In this document: positions 1 through 10,879 of the stretch, in pieces
How positions within the stretch are numbered: the first letter of the stretch is position 1
Layout of the letters: the number at the start of each line of letters is the position of its first letter
Source of the DNA: Silene latifolia
Lineage: Eukaryota; Streptophyta; Magnoliopsida; Caryophyllales; Caryophyllaceae
Reading direction: 5' to 3'
DNA: 64,000 bases
Assembly: GCF_048544455.1 (NCBI RefSeq)
Contig: NC_133531.1
Location: 63,650,099-63,714,098, forward strand
Made by a program: the position numbers and the translations under genes
The notes under the pieces: model-generated
What the model was told of the DNA's origin: nothing
Seen by the model: only the letters and a program-made list of their open reading frames with translations
Databases searched by the model: none

Positions 1-31
1 CAGAAAACTGGGCAAGTGAGTAGACTAGTAG

Positions 32-2004
32 CTACTCGTCGTCGTCGTCGTTGCTGTCACGGATCTCCTCCACCCTGAACTCCGGATCTCTCTCCTCCTC
101 TCTCCTCCTCTGCTCCTCAGCACGAGCTCTCTCCACTGCCACCTCTGGGTCCTCGTCCTCCTCCTCGTCAGCAGACTCCGGGTACCCCTCAGGTGGGTAC
201 CGGTAGAAGGAAAGGTGTGGCCAACCCTATGGGATCGGACGGTGTCGCCTCAAGTGGTACTCGTACAGAGGGTGCAAAGCAAGAGCTGTGTCCCTCTCCG
301 TACGAGCCTGACGCTCTGCAATCTCAAGCAACAAACCATAAACGGCGCCCCCTTGGTCCATGACCGCGGGCGCCACAAAGGGAGGAGGTGGTACGAAAGT
401 AGCTGGTAGGACCGGCTGAGCCTGTGTCTGGTCAGTGGGATTGGGAGTAGGAGTAGGAGTGGTAGTAGTAGTGGGAGTAGGGGTCGGATCGGGAGTAGCC
501 GTGGAAGGCTGGGTAGTCCCTGAAGGTGTGGACCCCTCTCAAGTCTCAAGACGCCGTTTCTTGGCGGCGGGTGCAGCAGGAGTAGGTCGGAGTGGAAGGA
601 GAAGGTGAGGTAGTGGTGGCAGTCGGGCGCCCCTAGCAACAGTAGGAAGGGGCTCTAGATGGGGGAGAGTGTCACAAGGTAAGTCAACAGATAAGGAGCC
701 GTCAATCTTCCATGTCTGGTAGTCTGGGGTCAGCCAATGCTGAGCAAGCATGGCATCCAGACTCAGTAGCCTCTCTCCCGCGAGGTACTGCAAGTCACGA
801 GGCCAAACAGGGAAGAGGCGACGGGCAAGAATGGTGGCTATCCCACCACAAGCAATAGTTCTCGTCTCCTTCAGCCCCTGGCTCTGAAGGTACTGGGCGG
901 TCAGGTAGGCAATGTTGAGGGTAAAAGGACCCTCGTAGTCAATGTTTAGGTAACCGCCCAGGATGGAGAGCTCGGTGTTTGTCATGTTGTTCGGCTCCTT
1001 TCGGCCGAAAATAGTGCTCCCCATCACTCTAAGGAAACAACGTACAGGGGGAAGGTGGACCTGATGGAGCTTTCGCTCCCTAAACATGGTCTGGGCCAGG
1101 GTCCGCCAAAGCTGACGATGGACCTTCCTAGGGGCAGCAGTCTCGCCCGTAGAGGTAAGGTCAACTAACCTACCAAACTCCCCTAAGGTCATCGGAAAAG
1201 TCCGGTTAAACAACCGAAAGGACACTGAAGAACTAGTGGGGTCAGCATCGTGTGCCCCGGAGGAGAAGGTAAAGGAGAAGAGAAACTCAAGGCTCAGCTC
1301 TAAAAAGGTACGGCCGATCATAGTGATGAGTCCGGCCATCCCCGTGCCCCGTAGTAAAGCACAAAGCGACTCGTAAATGCCGAGTCTCTCAAGCGCCGAT
1401 TTCTCTAGAAATTGGGAAGGTACATGTACACAGCCTAGCAGGTGATAAAATTTCTTACGATGTAAAGCGTTAACAAAATGTACCTGCGGATAATCTGGGT
1501 GAGAGTCGAGGGAAGTGTCCCCTCGGACTGTGACCGTGCAAGAAGTAGAAGGAGCAGCAGCTGAAGTAGAAGCAGTAAAAGTAGAGGTGGCTGGGGCTGG
1601 CATAGAACGAGACTGTCTACGACCCCGGCCTCTGGAACCCGAAGTGTGGCCCGTGCAGTGACGGTGTGAGGGACCAGGGCTGCTCTAAAGGTAGCTGCGG
1701 CTGCTGACGAGTCCACCACAGGCGTAAAAGTAGCGGCTGGTGTAGAGGTAGTGGCTGCTGTGGCCACCACTGAGGAGGGACTAGCAGCAGTGCTAGCAGT
1801 GGTGGTGACCGTAGAGGAAGTGGCAGCCTGAACTGAGCTAGCAGCTGAGCTAGCTGGAGCAAAAACTGTACCTGCAGCTGAAACTAGGAACACTGGGGCT
1901 GCAGTAGTGACTAAAGCGGAGGCGGTGGAAACAGCAGGGGCCACCGTCTCACTCAAGGATGGGCTAGAAGTGGAGCTGGTAGAAGGCAAAGAGCTAGACT
2001 CCAT
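32..2004 (-). pseudogene. ATHILA ORF1-like protein, family 1 copy A (frameshifted)
   Basis: Resembles the ATHILA ORF-1 family, a protein of unknown function found in Athila-type retrotransposons. The start is the ATG at 2002-2004. The N-terminal part is Ser/Thr/Ala-rich low complexity. A 1-nt indel near 1645, seen by comparison with the second copy at 55277-55989, shifts the frame into the conserved core (1603-542). The core has the typical pattern: HPDYPQV followed by a helical domain, then FGRKEPNN and IACGGIATILARRLFP. In the core frame a TGA at 539-541 and a TAG at 227-229 interrupt, but the frame continues as a Pro/Thr-rich stretch and a strongly acidic tail to the TAG at 32-34. A similar acidic tail ends the intact relative at 48191-49765. 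Inactive as it stands. Confidence 0.7.
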
Positions 2005-2837
2005 CCTGTGAACATAGGGCATGGGGTATGATAAGATAACAATGGCTAAACAGAGGCTAAAACAGCATTAAATCAGCATGTTAAACCTGAAAAATTCCCC
2101 TACCAGTCGAAAAATTTTGACCTACAACACATAATTCCCAACAATTCCTCCAAAATTTTCGAATTACAGCATACAACGACGATAGGGGCGGGATAGCAGT
2201 TAACAATAGCAGCAATTAAGCAACAATGAAGTTAACTAGAAATTTGACAGCAATAAAGACCGACTGTCAGTCGAAATTTTCGACAGTAGAAGCCCTAATC
2301 GCGAAAATCGTGTAGAATTCGAAATAAACATGCAACATTCAGCGAGGAAAGGGGATAGATCATCAAGCAAGACAAGTAAGGGCCAATAAAGATAAGTAAA
2401 GTCGAAATATTCGACCAACAATGGATATTCAAACCCTAATTCCAATTTTTCCTCATAAAATTCAAAATAATCGAAATTAAAATGCAAAGAGGATGAAGGA
2501 ATCACTTACTTGATGAGATAGATCCTACAAATGCAATTAATCTTCAAATAAACAAGCAAAAGAGGCGATTTTTCGATCGAAAAAATCGCAAACCCTAAAC
2601 CGTTTTAAAACCGTGTAAATGAGCACGAAACAAGGGGAAATTAAGGGGCTTTGAAGGATTAATTAACAAGCAACAATTTGTAGGAGGCGGATTTGGTATT
2701 TTTAGCAAGAAAAAAGGGGATTTGGGGGAGTTTTGGGTCGCAATTAGGGAAGGGTTAGACGAAAATTAGGGGAAAATGAATTAGAAAACAAAACATAAGA
2801 GTTTAAAGTAAAACTCCCTGCGTCTTTTGCATTTTCA
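2005..2837 (-). other. Leader and promoter region of ORF1-like gene, copy A
   Basis: About 830 bp of AT-rich DNA without a credible ORF, between the motif array (2838-3009) and the ORF1-like start. It is homologous along its length to 55990-56994, upstream of the other family 1 ORF1-like copy, so it is a regular part of the family. Homology includes the stretch with 'aactccctgcgtc' at about 2811-2823. A weak TATA-like TTTAAA lies at about 2799-2804 on the minus strand. I infer a separate promoter and long 5' leader for the ORF1-like gene. Confidence 0.5.
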
Positions 2838-3009
2838 CTCGATCGAGTGGTTTTAAACTACTCGATCGAGGACTTTGATGATCCAGCTGCTCGATCGAGT
2901 AGAATTCTACTCGATCGAGAAGTCCCCTTTTATGCTTTACTCGATCGATTAGAAGAAGTGCTCGATCGACCATTTTTTCACTCGATCGAGTACATAAAGT
3001 ACTCGATCG
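2838..3009. repeat. CTCGATCGAG array before ORF1-like gene (copy A)
   Basis: Eight near-identical copies of the palindrome CTCGATCGAG with CGATCG starting at 2840, 2863, 2892, 2912, 2942, 2963, 2983 and 3004. Spacings are 23, 29, 20, 30, 21, 20 and 21 bp, largely alternating about two and three helical turns. Spacer sequences differ, so this is not an ordinary tandem repeat. It lies between the gag-PR end (3260) and the ORF1-like gene and is oriented upstream of the latter. The 250 bp to its right (3010-3259) are AT-rich and hold no gene that I can see. Confidence 0.9.
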
Positions 3010-3259
3010 AGCTCTTTTCTCGCGTAAGCTCTTTAATTTCGTCTTTCTTCCTTTGGAATGCGTAAAGCTTCCCCAAACCTGCATAAAAACACGTGCAAAA
3101 ATATCCCAAAATACCAAATACGCATAGAAACAGTCTATAGTCTTAAATCTACGCTAAAAACTGTCTATAAACTAATTGTCCTAATTAAAAGCAATAAAAC
3201 AAATCCAACGGAAAATCAAAAATTATTTATTACAAGGTGTACACGGGGCATTTCCCCGC

Positions 3260-6238
3260 TCAAATTCCAAGGCAAATCAGTAGCCCCTTGGAGGGCTCCT
3301 GACTGGAGGACGTCATCTCAGCAACATTGTCTGTCCTCTTCAACTTCCATGAGCTTGAATTTGAATCATTTAATTCTCTAGGAGGGGAATAGTTCACATC
3401 CACATAAGCACGAACTTTCCACATCCTTGCTCCTTTATCACCGTCTTTAGCATCTTTACTCCCAGTTTGATTGACAGTAATTGCACCATTTCCCTTGACA
3501 ACTTCTTCATTGCTTTCATATGTACCTGCAGCAAGGAAAACAGACGAACTTTCCTCCTTTTTGCTCTCAATCTGAGGCGGAGGGGTAACAATAGCAGCAC
3601 AATACTCCAAATTTTCATCTGGAGTGTCAATAATAGGATCAATAGAAGAGAGGGCATTGTAAGGCTGAGCTTGCATGGGAGCCCTCCGGAACTTAGACTA
3701 ATGAAAAATCAGCTCCTCGTCCCCTACCTGAAAGGTCAAAGTCTTCCCCCCGACGTCTATTACTGCACGGGCAGTAGACAAAAATGGTCTCCCTAAAATA
3801 ATAGGGGTGTGTGCATCTTCGGGGATGTCTAAGACAACGAAATGAAAGGCAATAAAGAACCTCCCGATCTGAACAGGTACGTCTTCTACTATACCTAGTG
3901 GCCGTGATACACTACGGTCGGCCATCTGGACTGTCATGTTAGTGCAACTCAGCTTTGTCAAACCAAGTCTCTTAGCAAGAGACAATGGTAAGACACTCAC
4001 GCTAGCGCCTAGATCGCATAGCGCGTTATCAATCAAATAGGTACCGATATGACACGAAATTGAAAAACTACCCAGGTCTGACTGTTTTGGAGGTAACTTA
4101 TTTTAAAATAGGGCTGACCCCACCTCAGTCAAAGCTACTGTCTCATTATCACTAATATTCCTCTTACGCGATAAAATTTCTTTCATAAACTTAAGATAAG
4201 AGGGTACCTTTGTCAGCAACTCGGTGAATGGCACAGTGACTTCTAAGCTTTTCAGAAGTTCGACAAATTTGCCGAATTGTTGATTGGCTTTAGTATTCTG
4301 CAGCCTCCTCGGGAAGGGAACCGTGATGGGTATCTCGAGTCCCTTGTTTCTCTCTTCCAATGTGTCTTCCGGAGCAAGTTCTGTATCCTTTGGACACTTC
4401 TTACCTCTCGAACGAGGTCTTTCCGGTGATTTCTCGCTTAATCGAGCACTAGGAGGCTCTCGAATAAGCTTCCCGTCATCAAAACTACTCGATCAACCCA
4501 AATACCCATTCGATCGAGCAGTTTCTTCATCAATATCAGTCGATCGAGTGAAATTTTCACTCGATCGAGCAACTCCATTTTGTTGTTCACTCGATCGAGT
4601 AGATAAACTACTCGATCGACCACTTTCTTCACCAAATCTGCTCGATCGACCACCAGAAACCAGTCGATCGAGCACTTTTTTAGCTGTCAGCTCGTTTTCT
4701 TTGCCAGAGTACTGTTCATCATCAGTTATAGCTCTTCTCGGGTCCGATTTTTGCATTTTCGGTCCCTCATATGAACGACCGCTTCTCAAATTGATGAAAT
4801 TTATCATCTCATGTGGATTCTTCTCATTTTGAGTCGGTAATTGACCCTGCTTTCTTGTGGATTGATTTGTGGCTAGTTGGGCAACTTGAGTTTCAAGTGC
4901 CTTTATGGACGCATCTTTCTGTTGATCACTCAACTGCCACTGCTTTGTGAAAGCCTGCAACATAGACTTAAGCTCACCAATTTCACTCACCCCACTGGAA
5001 GATGATGCACCGTGATTAGGAGGAGTAAAGGAAGGAGGCTTCTGATAGCCTTATTGATTCTTGTGTGGAGGAACATACGGCTGCTGCTGGTGCGGAGGAG
5101 GAGTAGGATTGAGCACATTTTGACTAGTCCACCTCAAATTGGGATGAACTGCCCCTTGATTATTATAATAGGAACCCCCTCCTTGCCTATATTGTTGAAA
5201 GGCAAGGACTTGTCCCTTCTCCACAAGACAGCCAACAGCAGTGTGGCCATCATTACTCCCACATCTCTCACATGTGACGGTCTCTCCTCTAGTAAGAACA
5301 TGGACCGTCTGAGGCTCCCCAGCAGCTTGTAGTTCCAGCTTGTCAAACCTATCATTCATGGCTTCCAGCTGAGCCACAGCCTGCTTATCCACTGCATGAA
5401 CTGTTCTAATCCCATCCCTCGGGTTACCATACTCAGCGCTGTGATTTGTCATCTCTTCAATAAGGGACCATCCCTTATCATCATCGGTGTTTTCCTGGAA
5501 TCTCCCACTAGATGCCGCGTCAAGTATGGCTCTTTGGTCATCATACAGCCCATTATAGAACTGATTAGCTAGAAACCATGAGTCAAAACCATGGTGAGGA
5601 ATAGACCTCACCAGCTTCTTGAATCGTGACCATGCCTCATAAAAACTTTCATCGGGAGCCTGTCTGAAACTGGTAATCTTGGCCCTCAGCAGATTGGTGC
5701 GCTGTGGAGGGAAATATCTCTAGTAAAAAGCAAGAGCAAGAGACTCCCAATGTGTAACCCCAGCAGTTGTGTGGTCCAAGTCAGTCAGCCACTCCCTGGC
5801 TGAATCGGCTAAAGAGAAAGGAAATAGAACCTCCTTAATCTTATCTTGAGTTACCCCCTTAGTGGCGGGGATAGTAGAACAATAGTCTGTAAAGACCTCC
5901 ATGTGCTTCCTCGGGTCTTCACCAGCCACACCTCTATAGATATTTCGCTCTACCAGATTGATATAAGAAGGACGGATGTCGAATGTATTCCCATCCTCAG
6001 TCTGGAGATTGAAACCTTTCGGAATAAAGGATGCTTTAGGCACTGAATGACTAGAAAGCTTTGGCATCTTTACTGTAGAAATCGGACTGTCTTCTTCGAA
6101 ATGAGAATGATGTAGCTCTGGCTCGAAAGTACTCAAGTCTTCCTTTTGTGATTTCCTCTACAGACGGAGTCTATGCCTGAATAATCTCTCTGGTTCTGAA
6201 TCAGCTGAAACTAACTCAAACCTGTCTGACCTGGGCAT
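3260..6238 (-). pseudogene. gag-protease polyprotein of family 1 element 1
   Basis: One reading frame of 993 codons from the ATG at 6236-6238 to the stop at 3260, broken only by in-frame stops (6158-6160, 5720-5722, 5051-5053, 4493-4495, 4103-4105, 3698-3700) and by no frameshift. The retrotransposon gag domain lies about 6070-5450. It includes GEDPRKHMEVFTDYC, WLTDLDH and RSIPHHGF. A zinc knuckle of unusual spacing (CERCGSNDGHTAVGC, CX2CX5HX4C) is near 5280-5240. A Gln-rich coiled region and a motif-derived repeat region (4672-4488) follow. The retropepsin is at about 4036-3698, with the plant-type active site CDLGASVSVLP and the flap-side ILGRPFL. The tail ends at 3260. Gag packages the RNA and the protease matures it; this copy cannot produce full-length protein. 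Confidence 0.85.
4488..4672. repeat. CTCGATCGAG array inside gag coding sequence (element 1)
   Basis: CGATCG (first copy CGATCA) starts at 4490, 4511, 4541, 4562, 4592, 4613, 4643 and 4665. Spacings alternate 21, 30, 21, 30, 21, 30, 22 bp, a 51-bp (17-codon) period. The stretch stays in the gag frame and is read as repeated LDR/RSS-type residues. A CpG-to-TpG change in the first copy creates the TGA at 4493-4495. The same array occurs at the equivalent place in element 2 (9964-10148). Confidence 0.9.
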
Positions 6239-6338
6239 AAACAAAACTGAAAGGAAATGAATAAGAACTGCCTCAAGGAATAAAAATTCCCTGAGACGGA
6301 TAAAATAAACGGAACTAAGACAAATAGGGCAATTGCCT

Positions 6339-6355
6339 CCCTGGCAACGGCGCCA
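6339..6355 (-). other. Primer binding site, tRNA-Asp type (element 1)
   Basis: On the minus strand the sequence reads TGGCGCCGTTGCCAGGG. It matches the complement of the 3' end of plant tRNA-Asp(GTC) with one mismatch. It lies five bases inside the 5' LTR end at 6361, the normal place for minus-strand DNA priming. Confidence 0.85.
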
Positions 6356-6360
6356 AAATT

Positions 6361-7837
6361 TGACATGTCAGTCGTGTACCTGTCAAAAATAAACTAACTA
6401 TATAGCTAGGGAAGTCAGGTCGATCTCCACAGGGAGGCAAGATATCTGTAGAAGTCCGTCTATTTGGTCACAAATGGGGGGGGGTTGTTTGAATTGTTTT
6501 CTAAACTACGAAGGTTAAAGGAAAGAGAAATAAAGAGCAAGAGCAGTAAAGGCAAGAAATAAGTTTTAAACTATCAGAAAGAGAGGGACATGTCAGGATT
6601 TCGGTTCACTACGGTAGTCCAGTGACTCAGCTGTAAATGACTCAGACGAATTATATGCGAGACGGATACGAGAAAGGTCCTTTCGGTCCACTTTCTATCC
6701 TAAAATACCAGTAACATAACTTTCATTCTCGTCAGGGTAGTCTACTGTTCATAGCAGGCCTATTTAGTCCAATCTTTCGATCTAGGATTAATTTTAACCA
6801 GATTAAAGGATGACTCAGAAGCGTGCACTCAACTAAGTCGATAAATACAATTAAATTGCTATGGAGACAGAATCTCACAATTAATTCATCTAATTCATTT
6901 ACTACATCGTCACAATCCTACCGCAGATCCCCTAATCCCAACATGAAAGGGGTTTAGCTACTCATGTCGCTAATTAAAGTAACAGCAGATAAATTTCCAG
7001 CAGTAAACATTATGAAATAACAAATAAAATGCATAAAAGTAAATTAGGGCAAAGGAAATAAATGGAGTAAACAAGAAATTAGAGCAAACAATGATTAATT
7101 ATTATAAAGAGAAGAGAAAGGAATTACAATCAAGCGAATTCCGGCGTAAAGAACACGAAATCCGAGTGAAATAAATCTGAGAGCAAGGTTACAGTGAAGG
7201 GAAAAGCGACGTAATAAAGTTTTGATGTGTAAACTGCTTAAAGTAAATGAAAGATAGATCCAAGATATCTAATAACCTAGTTAACATAGGTTTAAATAGG
7301 AAAAGTAAATAAGGTTTGCGGAATAAAACATAACACGGGCTAATTAAAGCCCATAATAGCGAAACCACTCGATCGAGTGGAATAAAACCACTCGATCGAG
7401 CAAAACCTCAGCAGCATCTACTCAAGCGAGTAGAAAGTTACTCAATCGAGTAACTCATCTTTCAGCAGCTTAAGGATCGAGTAGATAACTACTCGATCGA
7501 CCATCTTCGGACGTAAAAACCACTCGATCGAGTGGTAAAAGTGCTCGATCGAGTTCTTAGTCTTCAAATCAGCTCAAGTCCACGCCCGAATGCCTCGTAA
7601 TTCGTGCCATGATGCTTCCAAACGCAATATCTCACTCTGGAAAATCCCGTCTACTCTAAATGCATGCAAAAAGGACGAAAAAGAGTACGATTCCACTACT
7701 TTCGCGTTCATTTATACAAAATGGACAAAACGAACCAAAGTAGCCAATTCGGGGCAAAATACCATAAAAACAGTATAAAACTGCATAGAAATACGTGCTG
7801 AAATAGGCTAAAAAGACTATATATTATGCACGTATCA
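6361..7837 (-). repeat. 5' LTR of element 1 (LTR1)
   Basis: Bounded by TGACA at 6361 and GTATCA at 7837 (TG...CA on either strand) and flanked by the primer site. It shares blocks with LTR2 and LTR3, including GGTCGATCTCCACAGGGAGG near its 3' end. It contains a promoter with a CTCGATCGAG array (7368-7553) and a TATA box (about 7291-7300). No gene is seen inside it. Confidence 0.85.
7291..7553 (-). promoter_or_regulatory. LTR1 promoter: motif array plus TATA box
   Basis: Motif copies (some mutated) start at 7370, 7393, 7423, 7443, 7474, 7494, 7525 and 7546. Spacings are 23, 30, 20, 31, 20, 31, 21. On the minus strand the array is followed 67-68 bp downstream by CCTATTTAAA (7300-7291), a TATA-type box. 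The same distance is kept in LTR2 and LTR3. Confidence 0.7.
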
Positions 7838-8760
7838 ACCTTCCAAACCGGAAGTAAAACCCACTAGCCAAATCGACTAGAATCCACTATAATAATATAG
7901 TACCAGTACAACGTAACCGTCCCGAATTAATACCAATCCGAAACCCACAATAATATAAGATAACGATCTCTAGCCCTCCAGTAATATTAGTAAATGCCAC
8001 TAATATAACCCCTAGAGTAACCTCCTAAATTATTGTATAAAAACACCCGTTGTACTGCCTCTCACCCTCAAACCCGACTTGCTATTTTCTACCAAGCTAA
8101 GTCACCTTGTTTGATATATGTTGTGAGATACATTTTCCAAAGGATTTGTCATCCTTTATATAGCCATGTAAAATACGTTAGATTTTATAATAATAAAATC
8201 AATCCTCACGTTATCCATGAATGAATTAATCACATTCATATGTGTTACGCAATTGTTAAAACAAATGAATCACATTTATTTAACTCACCTATGTTACTTG
8301 TTCAACATTATTACATATAACATTTTATTTAAAACCTTGTATTGGATGTTATCCAACAAATGGGTCAAAAAGGCTATATTTGGCTAAAGTGGAGCTAAAT
8401 GGGTGAAAATGAAAGAAAGGGAAAAATTTGCAAGCACCTCCCTGCATGTGACACCGACCACAAACCCGAATGTATGCATTTGACAAGAAATCGAATGTCA
8501 TAAATGTGCAAAAATGATAAACATGCTATGCAAGGAGTACTACTCTCAATTCCTATATAAACCGGTCATGAATGTCACCAGTTATATGGCTCTAAATCTC
8601 AGAAATTGTAAAGTAGGTTGCCAATTTATCAGGTCAATTCTATACGGTCAGCTATATTTGAACAAAAACTCGTAGATTATGCGTAAGACTTAGCTAATAA
8701 CCATCAACGAAAGTGCAAGGCTCAAGTGAAAAGACAAGTTAAAGTGCAATATTATCACGG
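7838..8760. other. Unassigned AT-rich DNA between elements 1 and 2
   Basis: No convincing gene. The plus strand has TATA-like TGTATAAAAACACC near 8034-8047, a CCTATATAAACC at about 8551-8562 and an AATAAAA near 8190, so it may include remains of another LTR. I could not find homology to anything else in the window. The 3' LTR expected for element 2 is not recognisable here. Confidence 0.4.
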
Positions 8761-9302
8761 AAATCAACCGTTCCGACTCAACAAATATGCAAAAATAAAC
8801 GTGAATATTTTTTTTTTTTTATGAGATTTTTGAGTTTTATAAAAATTAAACAACAATGCATACAGAAAAATTAAACGTGATAACAAAAATGCAATAAAAA
8901 CAACATGCAGACACATATATGGATGCATAACCTCCCTAAACCAAACCGTACAATGCCCTCCTTGTACCCAAAAATAAGAAAAGGAAATGCAAACTAAAAA
9001 GGAGAGTGAAGATGCGGAAAACTTACAAGATAACGCGAAGTAAGGACCTCCCAAAACCAGTCAGCAACATGGGAGGTCACAAACAGCTGCAGGACATCGT
9101 CACAGGAAGCGAATCAAGGCAAACCAACTCGATTGAGAGAGAACATTACTCGATCGAATGCAATGGGCTGTAGAAGTGTTCGATCGAGAAAGTAGGGCAC
9201 TCGATCGAGAAGACACATTATTAAACACACAACAAAAACCGAAACGTTAGAAAAATAACTAAGAAGCATAAATTCCAGGTTGCCTCCCGGACAGCGCTAG
9301 TT
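8761..9302 (-). other. 3' region of element 2
   Basis: Downstream of the element 2 ORF. The plus strand reads GGTTGCCTCCCGGACAGCGC at 9279-9298. A CTCGATCGAG array follows at 9128-9209 (CGATCG or variant at 9130, 9151, 9181, 9202; spacing 21, 30, 21). Then come a purine-rich tract and a long A/T-rich tail. In element 1 the array in this position precedes the ORF1-like gene; here no ORF1-like sequence follows. Confidence 0.5.
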
Positions 9303-10664
9303 TCATAGAGGTCCCAGCTCGACCTTCTTTTCTTCGAGCCTCTCTAATTTAGCCTGGTCAAAACAGCTCAAAGCGCGCATCAACCGATCAAACAGCTGCG
9401 TATGTGCTACACAAAACTGTAAGTAGCACCACAGTAGAATAATAGCATAGGAAAATAAAATGTATAAACGTTTGAGTCTAACAAATTTCCAATAGCAGCT
9501 CCTAAATTTGTCAACAAAATAAAGGAGCTCGGAAGCAATTATTAATAATTTAGAGTATCGTTTCAGATTAACAAGATTAAGATGACAAGTACGGTGAAAA
9601 ATCGTTAAATTACTTGTCCAACTGAGAGGGGGTATAGCATTAAAAGAAGAAACACGAGTCATACGAGGTAGCGTACTATTAATATTAACAACAATAAAAT
9701 TATCGCTAATTACCTCAGGTGGGTTGCTCTCAATGTCGGAATCACTGACAAAAGAATGTATTACCTCATCCGTGCTAGGAGCAATTACCAACTCAGCTGT
9801 CTTCTCGTCACCCTCCTCGGTGGATACCATCCCGTAACTCCCAGCCTCAAGCGCATCCAGCTCGGCCATGAAAAGGGGCGATTCACCGTAACCATTATCA
9901 TCATCAAAATCGTCATCTAGAACGAGCCCAAGTGACTAATCAATGCTCTCTTTGGCCAAACTAGTCGATCGAGCAAAAATAGAACTCGATCGAGAGCTTC
10001 CTTCCTGATTTTCACTCGATCGAACACAGTGAACTGCTCGATCGAGGACTTCCTCAACACAACTGTTCGATCGAGTGGAATCAACTATTCGATCGAACGT
10101 TTTCTCTTGTAATCCACTCGATCGAGCGCTATTACTAGCTCGATCGAGTGATCTTTGCAGTGCATCGCAGAAATTTTCATAACTCGCTTCATTTTCGGAT
10201 AGATCTTCGTAATCCGAGTCATCCAAATCATTAGTAGCGCTAGGCAACTCGGGTCTTTCATGGGAAAGACCACTCTCTGCGTAGGTAACGCAGACTTCCT
10301 CTAGTTGCCTAACGGTCGACTCAGCAGCTAGCTGAGCTATTTGAGACTCGAGCTCAATGAGTTGAGCTTCTTTACGTCTATCATCTTCTTGCACTCGGAA
10401 TGCAAGTGCCTTCACCAAAGACTTCAGCTCAGCAATCTGTTCTTTCCGTTTATCAGAAGGAGGAGCTTTTTGTTGCGGTGGCCAGACAAATGGGCGCTTT
10501 TGATAGCCTCGTTGATAACGTAGATGTGGCAGCGCAATTACAACTGTTTGACTAGCTCGTCTACGGTGCTTGAACGCGTAGACCTTGTCGTTCTCTGCCA
10601 TGCAAATAGCTGCATTGTGCCCAGCAGCACCACATCTCCCGCAGTAAATCTCCTGCTGTGCCAT
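9303..10664 (-). pseudogene. Zinc-knuckle ORF of element 2 with motif-derived repeats and hydrophobic C-terminus
   Basis: One frame of 454 codons from ATG 10662-10664 to 9303, with a single in-frame TAG at 9936-9938. It starts almost directly with a canonical CCHC knuckle (CGRCGAAGHNAAIC). A charged, coiled-coil-like segment follows (residues about 65-120), then an acidic region and a 17-residue repeat region made from the CTCGATCGAG array. After the TAG comes an acidic linker and a segment of about 188 residues ending in a basic, aromatic, hydrophobic part (about 9500-9410) that could form a membrane helix. The N-terminal gag core and the protease of elements 1 and 3 are absent. I do not recognise the C-terminal domain. 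Function unknown; an RNA-binding accessory protein of a non-autonomous element is possible. Confidence 0.55.
9964..10148. repeat. CTCGATCGAG array inside ORF of element 2
   Basis: CGATCG starts at 9966, 9987, 10017, 10039, 10068, 10090, 10119 and 10141. Spacings are 21, 30, 22, 29, 22, 29, 22, an exact 51-bp paired period. Translation gives alternating LDRA- and ARSS-type blocks, a 17-residue repeat. Palindromes are nearly perfect while the spacers vary. Confidence 0.9.
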
Positions 10665-10857
10665 TTAATGGAACATAGGTGACGGGTCAAAGGTACTCAA
10701 ACCTTCCCTTTGACGATCTTTTACCTAGAACTGTCTAGGTAGGACCTGTAGGACCTATCAAAACAGCAGTAAAGAAAAAGATGAGAACGGCCTCCAGGAA
10801 AAATCCCTTGAGGCTAAAGACAGACAAAAATTAAACAAATAAATAAAATAGTTGCCT

Positions 10858-10874
10858 CCTCGGCAACGGCGCCA
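10858..10874 (-). other. Primer binding site, tRNA-Asp type (element 2)
   Basis: Minus-strand TGGCGCCGTTGCCGAGG, complementary to the plant tRNA-Asp 3' end with one mismatch, five bases from the LTR2 border at 10880. Confidence 0.8.
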
Positions 10875-10879
10875 AAATT

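Larger units (their letters stand above)
32..7837 (-). mobile_element. Family 1 Athila-like Ty3/gypsy element 1 (5' LTR, gag-PR, ORF1-like; 3' LTR outside window)
   Basis: Minus-strand LTR retrotransposon. From its 5' end (right) it has an LTR at 6361-7837, a tRNA-Asp-type primer site at 6339-6355, one long gag-protease frame (6238-3260), a CTCGATCGAG array at 2838-3009, and an ATHILA ORF1-like gene (2004-32). No RT, RNase H or integrase motif lies between protease and ORF1-like gene, where Athila elements normally carry them, so this copy or its whole family is non-autonomous. The 3' LTR is not in the window. The assignment rests on the DLGAS-type plant retropepsin, the gag fold and the primer site. 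Confidence 0.75.

Noticed and set aside
2838..3009. CRISPR-like appearance of short repeats with unique spacers
   Set aside because: The DNA is plant, the repeats are 10-bp palindromes with spacing alternating between two values, there are no cas genes, and the same arrays recur at promoters and within coding sequence.
6361..7837. LTR1 as the 3' LTR of element 2
   Set aside because: Its ends differ from LTR2 (TGACATGTC versus TGATACCGT), its array spacers differ, and it is directly followed by the primer site and gag of element 1, so it is the 5' LTR of element 1.
8764..9054. Minus-strand ORF of 96 codons with hydrophobic residues
   Set aside because: It lies in the AT-rich 3' region of element 2, with no family resemblance and composition like the neighbouring noncoding DNA.
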